From positions 124,001 to 188,000 of the forward strand of contig NZ_NPFA01000001.1 of NCBI RefSeq assembly GCF_002265875.1: 64,000 bases of DNA. Reading direction: 5' to 3'. Both the position numbers and the translations under genes were made by a program. Source of the stretch: Marinococcus halophilus (lineage in GTDB: Bacteria > Bacillota > Bacilli > Bacillales > Marinococcaceae). The notes under the pieces are model-generated. The model had not been told where the DNA came from. It made no database searches and saw only the letters and a list, made by a program, of their open reading frames with translations. This document shows positions 1 to 7,842 of this stretch, piece by piece. Position 1 is the first letter of the stretch, and every line of letters starts with the position of its first letter.

Positions 1-683
1 TCTCCCTTCTCCAGGAAATAGAAATACTCGCCAAAGATATCGCACGGGATTACGGACGGATTGATGCTCTGATTAACAACGCCGGCGCCGTATACTCTTC
101 CCGCGTCTGGACCGAGGAGCATTTGGAGCGCACCTTTGCCCTGAATTACCTCGGGGTATTTTACCTTACGGAGCTTCTTCTTCCACTTCTGCGTAAGAGC
201 TCTGATGGACGGGTAGTGAATGTGTCCTCTGCTGCGCATGCCTTATCCAAAATGAACTTTCAAAACCTGCAGGGCGAGCAAAAGTATAATGGCCTAAAGC
301 AATACGGGCTTGCAAAGCTTTCCTTGCTGCTGTACACGTATGACTTGGCCCAAAGACTCCGCCAAGAAAATATTAAAGTGAACGCGCTCCATCCCGGCAA
401 CATTTCCACCGGGTTTGGCCTGAACAATAAAAATGCCTTTTACCGGGGACTAAACAAATTTACTAGTAAGTTCGGTGACTCCCCGGAAGAAGGAGCCGAT
501 CTGGAGGTATCGCTTGCTTCAGGCGCACGCGGCTCCCAGGTAACCGGCAAATATTTTACGAAAAAAGGGATCACCAGTTCATCGAGTGACTCCTACTCTA
601 CAACCAATCAAAGAAAACTACGGGAAATTAGCGAAGAGCTTGTGTATCATTACACCGGACGAGAGATTCAAAAAGAAGCTTAA
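1..683 (+). CDS. Short-chain dehydrogenase/reductase, 5' end outside the window
   Basis: The reading frame is open from the left edge (codons begin at base 3), so the N-terminal Rossmann glycine motif lies outside the window. What is visible is the NNAG motif (about base 78-89), the VNVSS strand with the catalytic Ser, and the YGLAK stretch carrying the Tyr-x-x-x-Lys pair. HPG follows, as in classical SDRs of the retinol dehydrogenase or WW-domain oxidoreductase type, which reduce or oxidise an alcohol/carbonyl with NAD(P). The visible part is about 226 residues, so only some 60-80 are missing. The gene ends before a clear terminator at 702-728 and appears to be the last gene of its transcript. 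The substrate cannot be told. Confidence 0.88.
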   Translation, partial: SLLQEIEILAKDIARDYGRIDALINNAGAVYSSRVWTEEHLERTFALNYLGVFYLTELLLPLLRKSSDGRVVNVSSAAHALSKMNFQNLQGEQKYNGLKQYGLAKLSLLLYTYDLAQRLRQENIKVNALHPGNISTGFGLNNKNAFYRGLNKFTSKFGDSPEEGADLEVSLASGARGSQVTGKYFTKKGITSSSSDSYSTTNQRKLREISEELVYHYTGREIQKEA

Positions 684-701
684 ATATAAATCTGCCTGAC
701 C

Positions 702-728
702 GAATGCCTTAACGGGCATTCTTTTTTT
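702..728 (+). terminator. Intrinsic terminator after the SDR gene
   Basis: GAATGCC and GGCATTC form a 7-bp stem with a short loop, followed by seven T. It lies 18 bases after the SDR stop codon. Confidence 0.85.
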
Positions 729-818
729 GTTTTTCTGCGATCCTGTGTTGTTTTGCCCCGTTTTGAAGCGGGTATTTAACTCTCATGTGCATATATGTGT
801 GCACCATTTTATTTACCT

Positions 819-836
819 GAGGAGGAATGAAGTATC
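819..836 (+). promoter_or_regulatory. Ribosome binding site with no standard start codon in the egtB frame
   Basis: A strong Shine-Dalgarno word, GAGGAGG, lies at 819-825. The only ATG near it (827) is one base away and opens a frame that stops after 11 codons. In the egtB frame the stretch 831-890 is open and reads like the usual EgtB N-terminus (TARFTALRKQT), but the first codon at good spacing is ATC at 834. Either a near-cognate ATC start is used, or a one-base indel has put the ATG at 827 out of frame. Confidence 0.5.
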
Positions 837-890
837 GTACAAACAAAGGAATCTGCCACTAGAGCTGATTTCACGGCACGTTTTACCGCT

Positions 891-2099
891 TTGCGGAAGC
901 AGACGATGAAGCTGACCGCACCGTTGTATACGGAAGATTTTATGATTCAGGCCCACCCCGACGTAAGCCCTGCAAAATGGCATCTAGCTCATACGACCTG
1001 GTTTTTTGAGCAGTTCATTCTTAAGCCATATGATGACAATTATGAAGAGTTTTCGAAATTCTCTAACGGCTTATATAATTCTTATTATGAAACGCAGGGA
1101 AAGCCATTTCCGAAGCAGTACCGCGGGCTGATTTCCCGGCCGACCACCGAAGACACCATGGAATACCGGCGTCATGTAGAAGAAGCCATGGAACATTTTC
1201 TCAAAGAAGGCCCCTGGAATGAAGAGATCGCTGAATTAATGGAAACCGGCCTGCAGCACGAGCAGCAGCACCAGGAACTGTTAGTAACCGACACAAAATT
1301 CAACTTTTCAATGAATCCACTTAACCCTGCCTACCTGGAAAATGAATCTTTTGAAGAACAGGGAGAAACATCCAAGCTTGAATGGCACGCCTATGAAGAC
1401 GAGCTGACGACTATCGGGACAGATAACCTGCATTTTTCTTTTGATAATGAACGCCCGGAGCATAAATTTTACCTGCACGCCTTCTCTATCGCCTCAAGGC
1501 CGGTGACCAACGAAGAATATATTCGTTTTATTGAAGACGGCGGCTACGAAGACCCTGAGCTGTGGCTTTCCGAAGGCTGGGGCATTGTCCAGGAGCAGGA
1601 CTGGAAAGCACCACTTTACTGGCAGAAGCAGGGCGGTATCTGGTTTTACTTTACGATGAACGGCTTGAAAGAAGTGCGCCTTCATGAACCTATTGCCCAT
1701 ATAAGCTATTACGAAGCAGATGCCTATGCCCGCTGGGCCGGAGCCCGCCTTCCTACGGAACAGGAATGGGAATATGCTTTTCGCGGCGCCGAAGCAGACG
1801 GTACGTTTCTAGAGTCTGAAAGCTATCACCCAAGACCCCTTCAGTCGTTTCCCAATGCGTACGGGGACGTATGGGAGTGGACACGCAGTCCTTATTCCCC
1901 GTATCCGGGCAACCGTCCGCCGGAGGGTGCCATGGGAGAATACAATGCCAAATTTATGAGTAACCAGATGGTGCTGCGCGGCGGTTCATGCGCGACACCG
2001 AAGTCGCACATCCGCTCCACCTACCGTAATTTTTTCCCTCCGGAAAAACGGTGGCAGTTCAGCGGACTCCGGCTTGCCAAGGACGGGGTGCAGAAATAG
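891..2099 (+). CDS. egtB: Ergothioneine biosynthesis protein EgtB (iron-dependent sulfoxide synthase)
   Basis: EgtB joins N-alpha-trimethylhistidine (hercynine) to a thiol donor (gamma-glutamylcysteine or cysteine) using O2 and a non-haem iron. The N-terminal DinB-like domain has the WHLAHTTWFFE stretch (residues 30-40) and the iron motif HxxxHxE as H123, H127 and E129. The C-terminal half (about 160-400) is a formylglycine-generating-enzyme/sulfatase-modifying domain with WEW, LRGGS and SGLRLA motifs. The annotated start is TTG at 891. Coding signal continues upstream to about 834 with no normal start there, so the true N-terminus is probably about 19 residues longer. egtD follows after 2 bases, which implies translational coupling. 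The exact thiol donor is not decidable, because no egtA, egtC or egtE is in view. Confidence 0.92.
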   Translation: MRKQTMKLTAPLYTEDFMIQAHPDVSPAKWHLAHTTWFFEQFILKPYDDNYEEFSKFSNGLYNSYYETQGKPFPKQYRGLISRPTTEDTMEYRRHVEEAMEHFLKEGPWNEEIAELMETGLQHEQQHQELLVTDTKFNFSMNPLNPAYLENESFEEQGETSKLEWHAYEDELTTIGTDNLHFSFDNERPEHKFYLHAFSIASRPVTNEEYIRFIEDGGYEDPELWLSEGWGIVQEQDWKAPLYWQKQGGIWFYFTMNGLKEVRLHEPIAHISYYEADAYARWAGARLPTEQEWEYAFRGAEADGTFLESESYHPRPLQSFPNAYGDVWEWTRSPYSPYPGNRPPEGAMGEYNAKFMSNQMVLRGGSCATPKSHIRSTYRNFFPPEKRWQFSGLRLAKDGVQK

Positions 2100-2101
2100 C
2101 C

Positions 2102-3058
2102 ATGGCTGATTATACTGTATTGGATTTAAAACCTTCGCTGTCCTCCCTGGCTGAAGACGTCCGCACCGGACTGGCTGCTGAACCGAAAAGCATCCCCCCC
2201 AAACATTTCTACGATGAACGAGGGAGCATGCTGTTTAATGAAATTACCCGGCTGCCGGAATATTACGTCAGCCGGACCGAAGCATCTGTTTTGTCCGACT
2301 ATGGGAAAGAAATTGCTGAAAGTATTGGAGCTTCCTCCCTAATTGAGCTTGGAAGCGGAAGCTTTGATAAAATCCGTTGCCTGCTTCCTTTCCTTTCGGA
2401 GTCCGTGAGCTATACCCCCGTCGACATTTCGATTAGTGCCCTGCATGATACCGCAGCCCGTGTGAAAGAGGCCGTGCCTGCCATGCAGGTCTCCGGCGTA
2501 TGTGCAGACTATACAAAAACAATTTCTTTTTTAAACAGCAGCAGAGAACAGCCTGCAGCTGTCTTTTTTCTCGGCTCTACGATTGGAAACCTGGATCCGA
2601 AGGAAGCTTCGGAATTTTTAAAGAAGCTCGCTTCCCATATGAAGCCGGAGGATAGCCTTGTGGTCGGGGTCGATTTGAAGAAGGACCCGGTGGTGCTGCA
2701 CCGGGCGTACAACGATAGTGCAGGAATTACTGCTTCCTTTAACAAGAACTTGCTCCACCGCCTGAACCGAGAGCTTGACGCTGGTATTACCACCGGTCAT
2801 TTTGAACATGAAGCTTTTTACAATGAACGGCTCGGACGGATCGAAATGCATTTGCGCGCTGAAAAGCCTTCCCTGTTCTCGATTGGCGGGGAAACATTTA
2901 CGATGCGTGCCGGCGAGACTATCCATACAGAAAACAGCCGGAAATTCACTCCGGAGGAATTCACGCACCTGGCCCGCCAGTCCTCCTGGGAAGCCAATGA
3001 CTGGTGGACCGATGAAAACGAATGGTTTGGCGTATTTACGCTTTCCCCTCGACCATAA
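2102..3058 (+). CDS. egtD: L-histidine N(alpha)-methyltransferase EgtD
   Basis: EgtD uses three S-adenosylmethionine to trimethylate the alpha-amino group of histidine, giving hercynine, the substrate of EgtB next door. The 318-residue length suits the family. Visible features are the N-terminal PPKHFYDERGSMLF stretch, the SAM site LIELGSGSFDK near residues 80-90, VDIS, and FLGSTIGNL further on. The ATG at 2102 is 2 bases after the egtB stop, so the two are one transcriptional and translational unit. A strong terminator follows immediately. The pair egtB-egtD is the minimal ergothioneine core; ergothioneine is a thiol antioxidant. Confidence 0.95.
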   Translation: MADYTVLDLKPSLSSLAEDVRTGLAAEPKSIPPKHFYDERGSMLFNEITRLPEYYVSRTEASVLSDYGKEIAESIGASSLIELGSGSFDKIRCLLPFLSESVSYTPVDISISALHDTAARVKEAVPAMQVSGVCADYTKTISFLNSSREQPAAVFFLGSTIGNLDPKEASEFLKKLASHMKPEDSLVVGVDLKKDPVVLHRAYNDSAGITASFNKNLLHRLNRELDAGITTGHFEHEAFYNERLGRIEMHLRAEKPSLFSIGGETFTMRAGETIHTENSRKFTPEEFTHLARQSSWEANDWWTDENEWFGVFTLSPRP

Positions 3059-3060
3059 GT

Positions 3061-3089
3061 AAAAGCCCCCGGTCTGCCGGGGGCTTTTT
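3061..3089. terminator. Bidirectional terminator between egtD and tenA
   Basis: AAAAGCCCCCGG, loop TCTG, CCGGGGGCTTTTT. T runs are present on both strands, so it can stop egtBD transcription from the left and the ylmB-tenA transcript from the right. Confidence 0.9.
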
Positions 3090-3760
3090 CATGTCTGCGG
3101 CCAGCCTTCCAGCCGGTACGCCATGTCCCAGAATAAATACTCAAACCGGGTGGTCGTTAAGAATATATTTTCAATCTTTCTTTTTTCTGCCTCGGGTTTG
3201 TTTTCTGCCGTGCGGTCGAGCATACTGATGCCCCAGTCCGCGAGCTGCTGAAATTCGTCATCGCTGTACATCTGTACCCATTCACCGTACAGTTCATGCT
3301 CCAATGCTCCCGGCCACGTACTGAGCTTTCTTCCAATTTCTGCGTAGCTCCACATGCACGGAAGCACAGCCGCAAGCAGCTCAGCCAGGCCGCCATTTTG
3401 TCCTTCGTGCAGCATATACCTGGTGTATGCAAGGGTTGTCGGGGCCGGCTCTGCCTGTTCAAGCTCCTGTTCAGTGATCCCGAACTTTTTTGCGTACTGG
3501 CGGTGCAGGCTCATTTCCTCATTCATGGTCACATCCATCACCTTCGCAAAAGCCCCCATTGTTTCAACGTCTTCGGCTTTAACAGCGCCAACCGCAAACA
3601 ATTTCGCATATTGCACGAGATAAAGATAATCCTGAACCATGAAATAGCGAAATTTTTCCTTATCAAGGGTCCCCTGGCCAAGCTCTTCCACAAATGGATG
3701 TGTGTGATTCTGCTGCCATACCGGAAGCAGCTTTTCCTTTAAATCGTGAGTGAATGACAT
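3089..3760 (-). CDS. tenA: Thiaminase II / aminopyrimidine aminohydrolase TenA
   Basis: TenA hydrolyses 4-amino-5-aminomethyl-2-methylpyrimidine, a breakdown product of thiamine, to the HMP pyrimidine that re-enters thiamine synthesis. The 223-residue all-helical protein shows the catalytic Cys in LPCMWSYAEIG and the C-terminal FWDMAYRLEGW with the conserved Glu. I chose ATG 3760 because GGACGAGG precedes it; a longer frame to 3799 would overlap the upstream gene's end. It lies 14 bases after the ylmB-like gene on the same strand. That operon is preceded by a TPP riboswitch, which supports the salvage role over thiamine degradation. Confidence 0.93.
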   Translation of the reverse strand: MSFTHDLKEKLLPVWQQNHTHPFVEELGQGTLDKEKFRYFMVQDYLYLVQYAKLFAVGAVKAEDVETMGAFAKVMDVTMNEEMSLHRQYAKKFGITEQELEQAEPAPTTLAYTRYMLHEGQNGGLAELLAAVLPCMWSYAEIGRKLSTWPGALEHELYGEWVQMYSDDEFQQLADWGISMLDRTAENKPEAEKRKIENIFLTTTRFEYLFWDMAYRLEGWPQT

Positions 3761-3774
3761 TAACCTCGTCCTTT

Positions 3775-5043
3775 CTATTCTTTTAGAGTATGTGACCATT
3801 TATAAACAAAGGACAATACTATTTTTGTGAATGTAACCAGCTGTTCCACCTCTACTTTTTCATCGACTGCGTGTGCTTCTTCAAGCGTCCCCGGACCAAA
3901 AATGGCAGAGGGAATGCCTGCATCCGCCAGCCACCCTCCGTCTGTGACAGTAGGAGAAGTATTAATTTCTCCTGCTTCATGGGTGATTTCTTTAAAGGAT
4001 TCCAGCAGCTGCAGACTGCCCGGGTGGTTGCTCTGAACTTCCAGGGAAGGGAATATTTCGCCTCTGTCTTCTATCATCGATTCTCCTCCCCAAATAAATG
4101 TTGGAGGATTCTCCCGAAGCCACGGGTCAGCCTCAGCCACTTTACGGAGATGATTTTCGACTTCTTCAGCCGCTGTTTCATGGGTCTCATCCGGATAAAA
4201 ATGGACCGTAATCCAAAGACTGCATTCATCAGCTATAAATGCAGCATTTCTTCCTCCCTCAATGACTGCCGGGTTAATGGTATTCGTCCCAGGCTGAAAC
4301 CCCGGATAAGTTTTTCGTACGGCCCAATCTCTTTCTAAACTCTGCAAACCCTCGATAAGTATCATCATTTTTTCAATAGCACTTGCCCCGAATTTTCCAC
4401 CTCCGGCATGAATCAGATTCCGGCGCATGGCGTCATGATGTATCTGCTGGCTTTTCACAGTGACCCAGCCTGTAATAACGCCTCCCTGGCCCTGAATATT
4501 AAGATTGCTCGTATCTCCTACGAGTGCATAATCAGCAGTATATCCCCTTCGGCAGCATTGAAGTGTACCGGCCTCACCTACTTCTTCACCCACTACCGAT
4601 TGCACAATAACGTCGCCAGGCAAATCAATTTTTAGTTCATGTAAAATATCAACAGCTAAAAGTATGCCTGCAAGCCCGCCTTTCATGTCAGCTGCTCCTC
4701 TTCCGTAGAGCCATCCGTTTTTCACTGCCGGATCGAAAGGATCAAAGCTCCACTCCTTATGTGATACCTCCGCTACATCTATGTGTCCATTCAGAATTAA
4801 GCTGTTATACCGGTTCCCCTCTTTTCCGGTTTTTGTGCCTACTACGTTGGGATCTCCGCTAAAAACTTCCCATTTATCAACGTCCCACTGACGCTGCTGC
4901 AGATAATCCGCTATAAATTGTTGAGCATTCGCTGTATTACGGGCCGGGGGCGCCATCGTATTAAATCGTATTAAGTTTTTGGCTAAGTCGGTTAATTTCT
5001 GCCTGCGTTCTTCCACCAATCTTTCCCAATTTGGTTCTTCCAT
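3775..5043 (-). CDS. ylmB: M20-family amidohydrolase, probable formylaminopyrimidine deformylase (YlmB type)
   Basis: This 422-residue zinc hydrolase of the M20/ArgE family has the metal and catalytic motifs GHIDV (His), GRGAADMKGG (Asp) and VVGEEVGEAG (two Glu). By itself the family could mean acetylornithine deacetylase or a peptidase. Position decides: it is the first gene behind a TPP riboswitch and is followed 14 bases later by tenA. In Bacillus halodurans, YlmB removes the formyl group from N-formyl-4-amino-5-aminomethyl-2-methylpyrimidine to give the TenA substrate. The ATG at 5043 has AGGAGGGG at ideal spacing. No ThiXYZ transporter for the pyrimidine is next to it here. Family call certain; substrate inferred from context. 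Confidence 0.85.
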   Translation of the reverse strand: MEEPNWERLVEERRQKLTDLAKNLIRFNTMAPPARNTANAQQFIADYLQQRQWDVDKWEVFSGDPNVVGTKTGKEGNRYNSLILNGHIDVAEVSHKEWSFDPFDPAVKNGWLYGRGAADMKGGLAGILLAVDILHELKIDLPGDVIVQSVVGEEVGEAGTLQCCRRGYTADYALVGDTSNLNIQGQGGVITGWVTVKSQQIHHDAMRRNLIHAGGGKFGASAIEKMMILIEGLQSLERDWAVRKTYPGFQPGTNTINPAVIEGGRNAAFIADECSLWITVHFYPDETHETAAEEVENHLRKVAEADPWLRENPPTFIWGGESMIEDRGEIFPSLEVQSNHPGSLQLLESFKEITHEAGEINTSPTVTDGGWLADAGIPSAIFGPGTLEEAHAVDEKVEVEQLVTFTKIVLSFVYKWSHTLKE

Positions 5044-5070
5044 AAGCCCCTCCTAGTTTTTAACCTATAT

Positions 5071-5101
5071 AAAAAGCCGCTTCTTTTAGAGAAGAAGCGG
5101 C
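5071..5101 (-). terminator. Terminator of the TPP riboswitch expression platform
   Basis: On the minus strand GCCGCTTCTTC pairs with GAAGCGGC and is followed by TTTTTATATA. It sits between the TPP aptamer and the ribosome binding site of the ylmB-like gene, where a TPP-bound aptamer would let it form and stop transcription. Confidence 0.85.
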
Positions 5102-5123
5102 ATAAATAACCGGGGTGTTCCTT

Positions 5124-5211
5124 CTTTCTTCCCTCCGCCAGTACGACCTGGATCAGGTGCCAAGGGTCAAGGTACTTAAACCTTTCTCAGCCATCAGGCT
5201 CCCCTAGAAAG
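5124..5211 (-). promoter_or_regulatory. TPP riboswitch (THI element) controlling ylmB-tenA
   Basis: Read on the minus strand, the segment contains the conserved GGCTGAGA core, then ACCTTGACCC, ACCTGATCCAGGT, and TACTGGCGGAGGGAA. These are the hallmark words of the thiamine pyrophosphate aptamer. CTTTCT at the 5' end and AGAAAG at the 3' end close helix P1. A terminator follows 22 bases later, so control is most likely premature termination when TPP is plentiful. Confidence 0.95.
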
Positions 5212-5324
5212 CATTAATTTCTTATTATTCAAACATATTTTGCAAAATGCTGCAAATAAGCAGGAGCGTGAAGCAGCCCTCCAGAGGGTATAATACAAGT
5301 ATACGAAGGGAGCGTGATGAATCC

Positions 5325-6935
5325 ATGAAAACCACAAATACCGACGTATGCATTGTTGGGGCAGGCCCCGTAGGCTTGACTGCTGCCAATACCTTAAGAG
5401 CACTCGGCATCCGCGTCCGGATTTTAGACAGAAAAAGCTCTATTTCTCCCTTTTCCAAAGCGTTCGGCATCCAGGCGCGAACTCTTGAAATGCTCAATCT
5501 GATCGGAGCGCTCCGTCCCTTTTTGAAGGAAGGCTTCCCCATTACTGATGCGGCTGTTCAGCCGGAAGGCAAAAGACCTTCCAATGCCTCCTTTGCTTCG
5601 CTCGATACCCCGTTTCCCTTTATGCTGATGCTTCCGCAGTCAGATACGGAGCATATTTTAAAGAAACAGCTCCGGGAGGTCGGCCAGTTTATTGACTGGA
5701 ACACCCACTGCAAACGGATTACCCAGTACAGTGACCACGCAGAGGTGGAATGCGCCACCGAAAATGGACACGAACTAATCCGCGCTTCCTATGTGATCGG
5801 ATGTGACGGGCCTCACAGTACAGTCCGTGAGAACATGAACGTCTCCTTTCCGGGCGGCAAGCATGAAACAATCTATTTTCTGGGAGACGTCACGGTGGAA
5901 GGACTTTCACTTTCCAACGATATTTCTACATTCATTACCGAGCGCGGCGTAGCTGCTTTCTTTCCCTTCCGCGATGAAAAGTACCGGGTAATCACTATCG
6001 ACCATGCCGAACAGAACCGTGAACACCGGGATGATCTCCCTCTTGAGGATCTTGAAAAAAGCGTGCGGCGTATTACCCAGCAGCCGGTGCATTTCCCCCA
6101 TGCTTCCTGGCTGTCTCAATTCGGAACGTCGCATCATCAGGCAGACGCCTATCGTGACCATCGGCTGTTTCTCGCCGGGGACGCTGCCCACCTGCACAGC
6201 CCATTTGGCGGCCAGGGAATGAATCTCGGCATGCAGGACGCGGTCAACCTCTGCTGGAAATTGGCGTGGGTGCTGCGCGGCCATTCCCACCCTGCCCTGC
6301 TCGATACGTATGAAGAAGAACGATACGTAGTCGGACGCAGGACTATCCGAATGACAAATACGGCAATGCAGGTGATGACCCGCTCCCATACCCTTATTCC
6401 ACGCCTCCTGGCAAACCCTGTAAGCATTCTCAGCAAAAGCAACTCGCTGCAGCGCCAGCTGACCCAGCGCCTAGCCAATATTGACATCAGCTATCAGAAC
6501 AGGGCCTCACTTGCGAAATTCCAGCACCAGGGAGAAATGATTCCGGCCGGCTCCCGGGCTGCTCCGGCACGTGTTCTTACCACGGAGGGAGAACACGCAG
6601 ACGTAATGGATTTTCTGCACATCCAGCAGTTTACCTGCCTGTTTTATATCGAAGACGAGCAGGAGCTCCATCAGCTCGACGAAAGCATTCAGGAGGTGCG
6701 CCGGCAGTACGGACCTTCCATTCTCATTCTCGTTGTTCAGCGCAAGGGCATACTCCGGGCCTCAAAGCCGAATATCCACCACCTGTTTGATTACCGCCGC
6801 GACCTTGCTGTCAAATGGAAACTCCCGACGTTTTCAGCTGTGCTCATACGCCCGGACGGCTATGTTGCTTTTGCCGAGCAACCGGTACGCACGGGACGGT
6901 TGATGAGAAAAATTCACACCGCTTTATACCAATAG
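5325..6935 (+). CDS. FAD-dependent aromatic-ring monooxygenase (PheA/TfdB family)
   Basis: The 536-residue flavoprotein hydroxylase has the N-terminal FAD Rossmann motif VGAGPVGLTAA, the DG motif (YVIGCDGPHSTVR, binding FAD and NADPH), and the GD motif (LFLAGDAAHLHSPFGGQGMN). A C-terminal thioredoxin-like domain follows, as in phenol and resorcinol hydroxylases. I chose ATG 5325, where GGGAG lies upstream; a TATAAT box stands at 5289-5294 with only a weak -35, and an in-frame extension to 5247 would run through that promoter. The gene stands alone between the divergent thiamine riboswitch and a terminator at 7052. The aromatic substrate is unknown. The family also contains antibiotic-tailoring and rifampicin-type monooxygenases. 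Confidence 0.88.
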   Translation: MKTTNTDVCIVGAGPVGLTAANTLRALGIRVRILDRKSSISPFSKAFGIQARTLEMLNLIGALRPFLKEGFPITDAAVQPEGKRPSNASFASLDTPFPFMLMLPQSDTEHILKKQLREVGQFIDWNTHCKRITQYSDHAEVECATENGHELIRASYVIGCDGPHSTVRENMNVSFPGGKHETIYFLGDVTVEGLSLSNDISTFITERGVAAFFPFRDEKYRVITIDHAEQNREHRDDLPLEDLEKSVRRITQQPVHFPHASWLSQFGTSHHQADAYRDHRLFLAGDAAHLHSPFGGQGMNLGMQDAVNLCWKLAWVLRGHSHPALLDTYEEERYVVGRRTIRMTNTAMQVMTRSHTLIPRLLANPVSILSKSNSLQRQLTQRLANIDISYQNRASLAKFQHQGEMIPAGSRAAPARVLTTEGEHADVMDFLHIQQFTCLFYIEDEQELHQLDESIQEVRRQYGPSILILVVQRKGILRASKPNIHHLFDYRRDLAVKWKLPTFSAVLIRPDGYVAFAEQPVRTGRLMRKIHTALYQ

Positions 6936-7051
6936 CTTCCTCCACTCTAATTCTGTTTTCCAGCCGGCTGTGGATAATTTTCGAACGCATACCAATAGAT
7001 GTCCACAAGCCGGTTCTTCCATTTAGTAAATTATTTATGAGCAATACCTTC

Positions 7052-7077
7052 AATCGAAGCAGGTGCTTCGATTTTTT
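7052..7077 (+). terminator. Intrinsic terminator downstream of the monooxygenase
   Basis: AATCGAAGC, loop AGGT, GCTTCGATT, then TTTTT: a perfect 9-bp stem. It lies about 115 bases after the monooxygenase stop. The 299 bases between the monooxygenase and the convergent GrpB-family gene hold nothing else that I recognise. Confidence 0.85.
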
Positions 7078-7234
7078 ATGTTTATCTTTCGTAAGTCCCC
7101 GTTTATGCTGCTGAAATAAGATGATAATTTTTAGGCGGTACCGAACCCTGTGGATGAATCTGCTCCTGACCTCTTTACTTTCTGATTTAAGCTGAAAACC
7201 ATCCCCATTGTGTATATGTCTGTGGACGGTTTCG

Positions 7235-7753
7235 TCAGTTTTCTTCTTCTGCCCGTTTCCAGCAGAGAGCCTCTTGTTCGAGCTTCTGCACAACGATTTG
7301 CTTTTCATTCATATATTCTGACGGACTGTGCGGATACTGGGCAGCCGCCTGTTTTTTAATGCATTCATATTCCTTCGCCTTTGTCGGGAAAGAACGTAAA
7401 TAATCCCGGAGGGCTAGGTGACGCCCACTCCCATCGCTTTTCTTTTCAAACACGTGCACGTGAAATCGGCGAACTTGTTTCCCTTTATAATAAAAAGCCC
7501 TCCCCGCGATACCGTGCTCTCCTTTTCCCGTATATCCGAGTCCTTCAAGACGATCCATAATCCACCACGAAAGATCAGAGGTTTCAATTAAAATATCGAT
7601 AATCGGTTTTGCCGCAAGTCCCGGCACACTTGTGCTCCCTATATGAAAAATATTATTTTCTGCTTCACCGGTTTCGAGCTCCAACAGCTTTTGCTCATGG
7701 AGAAAATAGTCCCGCCACTCGCTTTTCCACGGGACGATTTGTATCGTTCGCAT
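7235..7753 (-). CDS. GrpB/UPF0157 family nucleotidyltransferase-fold protein
   Basis: A 172-residue protein of the GrpB family, which shares the nucleotidyltransferase fold. The signature HIGSTSVPGLAAKPIIDIL contains the GS and D-x-D-type residues of that fold. A His-rich stretch (RRFHVHVFE) and a C-terminal family tail (LALRDYLRSFP) follow. ATG 7753 is chosen because AAGGAG lies seven bases upstream; the frame could extend to 7798 without such a site. The biochemical role of the family is not established. It lies alone between an ALDH terminator and the monooxygenase region. Confidence 0.88.
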   Translation of the reverse strand: MRTIQIVPWKSEWRDYFLHEQKLLELETGEAENNIFHIGSTSVPGLAAKPIIDILIETSDLSWWIMDRLEGLGYTGKGEHGIAGRAFYYKGKQVRRFHVHVFEKKSDGSGRHLALRDYLRSFPTKAKEYECIKKQAAAQYPHSPSEYMNEKQIVVQKLEQEALCWKRAEEEN

Positions 7754-7798
7754 TGGATCACTCCTTAAAAAATCTTTGCTCTGTATAAACAATAGCAT

Positions 7799-7830
7799 AA
7801 AAAAACTGCCCTGGATTCCTCCAGGACAGC
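7799..7830 (-). terminator. Intrinsic terminator of the aldehyde dehydrogenase gene
   Basis: On the minus strand CTGTCCTGG pairs with CCAGGGCAG around a short loop and is followed by seven T. It begins 13 bases after the ALDH stop. Confidence 0.88.
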
Positions 7831-7842
7831 TGCTTGTTCTTA

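Noticed and set aside
727-909. Short ORF between the SDR terminator and egtB
   Set aside because: It overlaps the terminator tail, has no ribosome site and encodes a Cys/His-rich random-looking peptide. The strong ribosome site inside it serves egtB.
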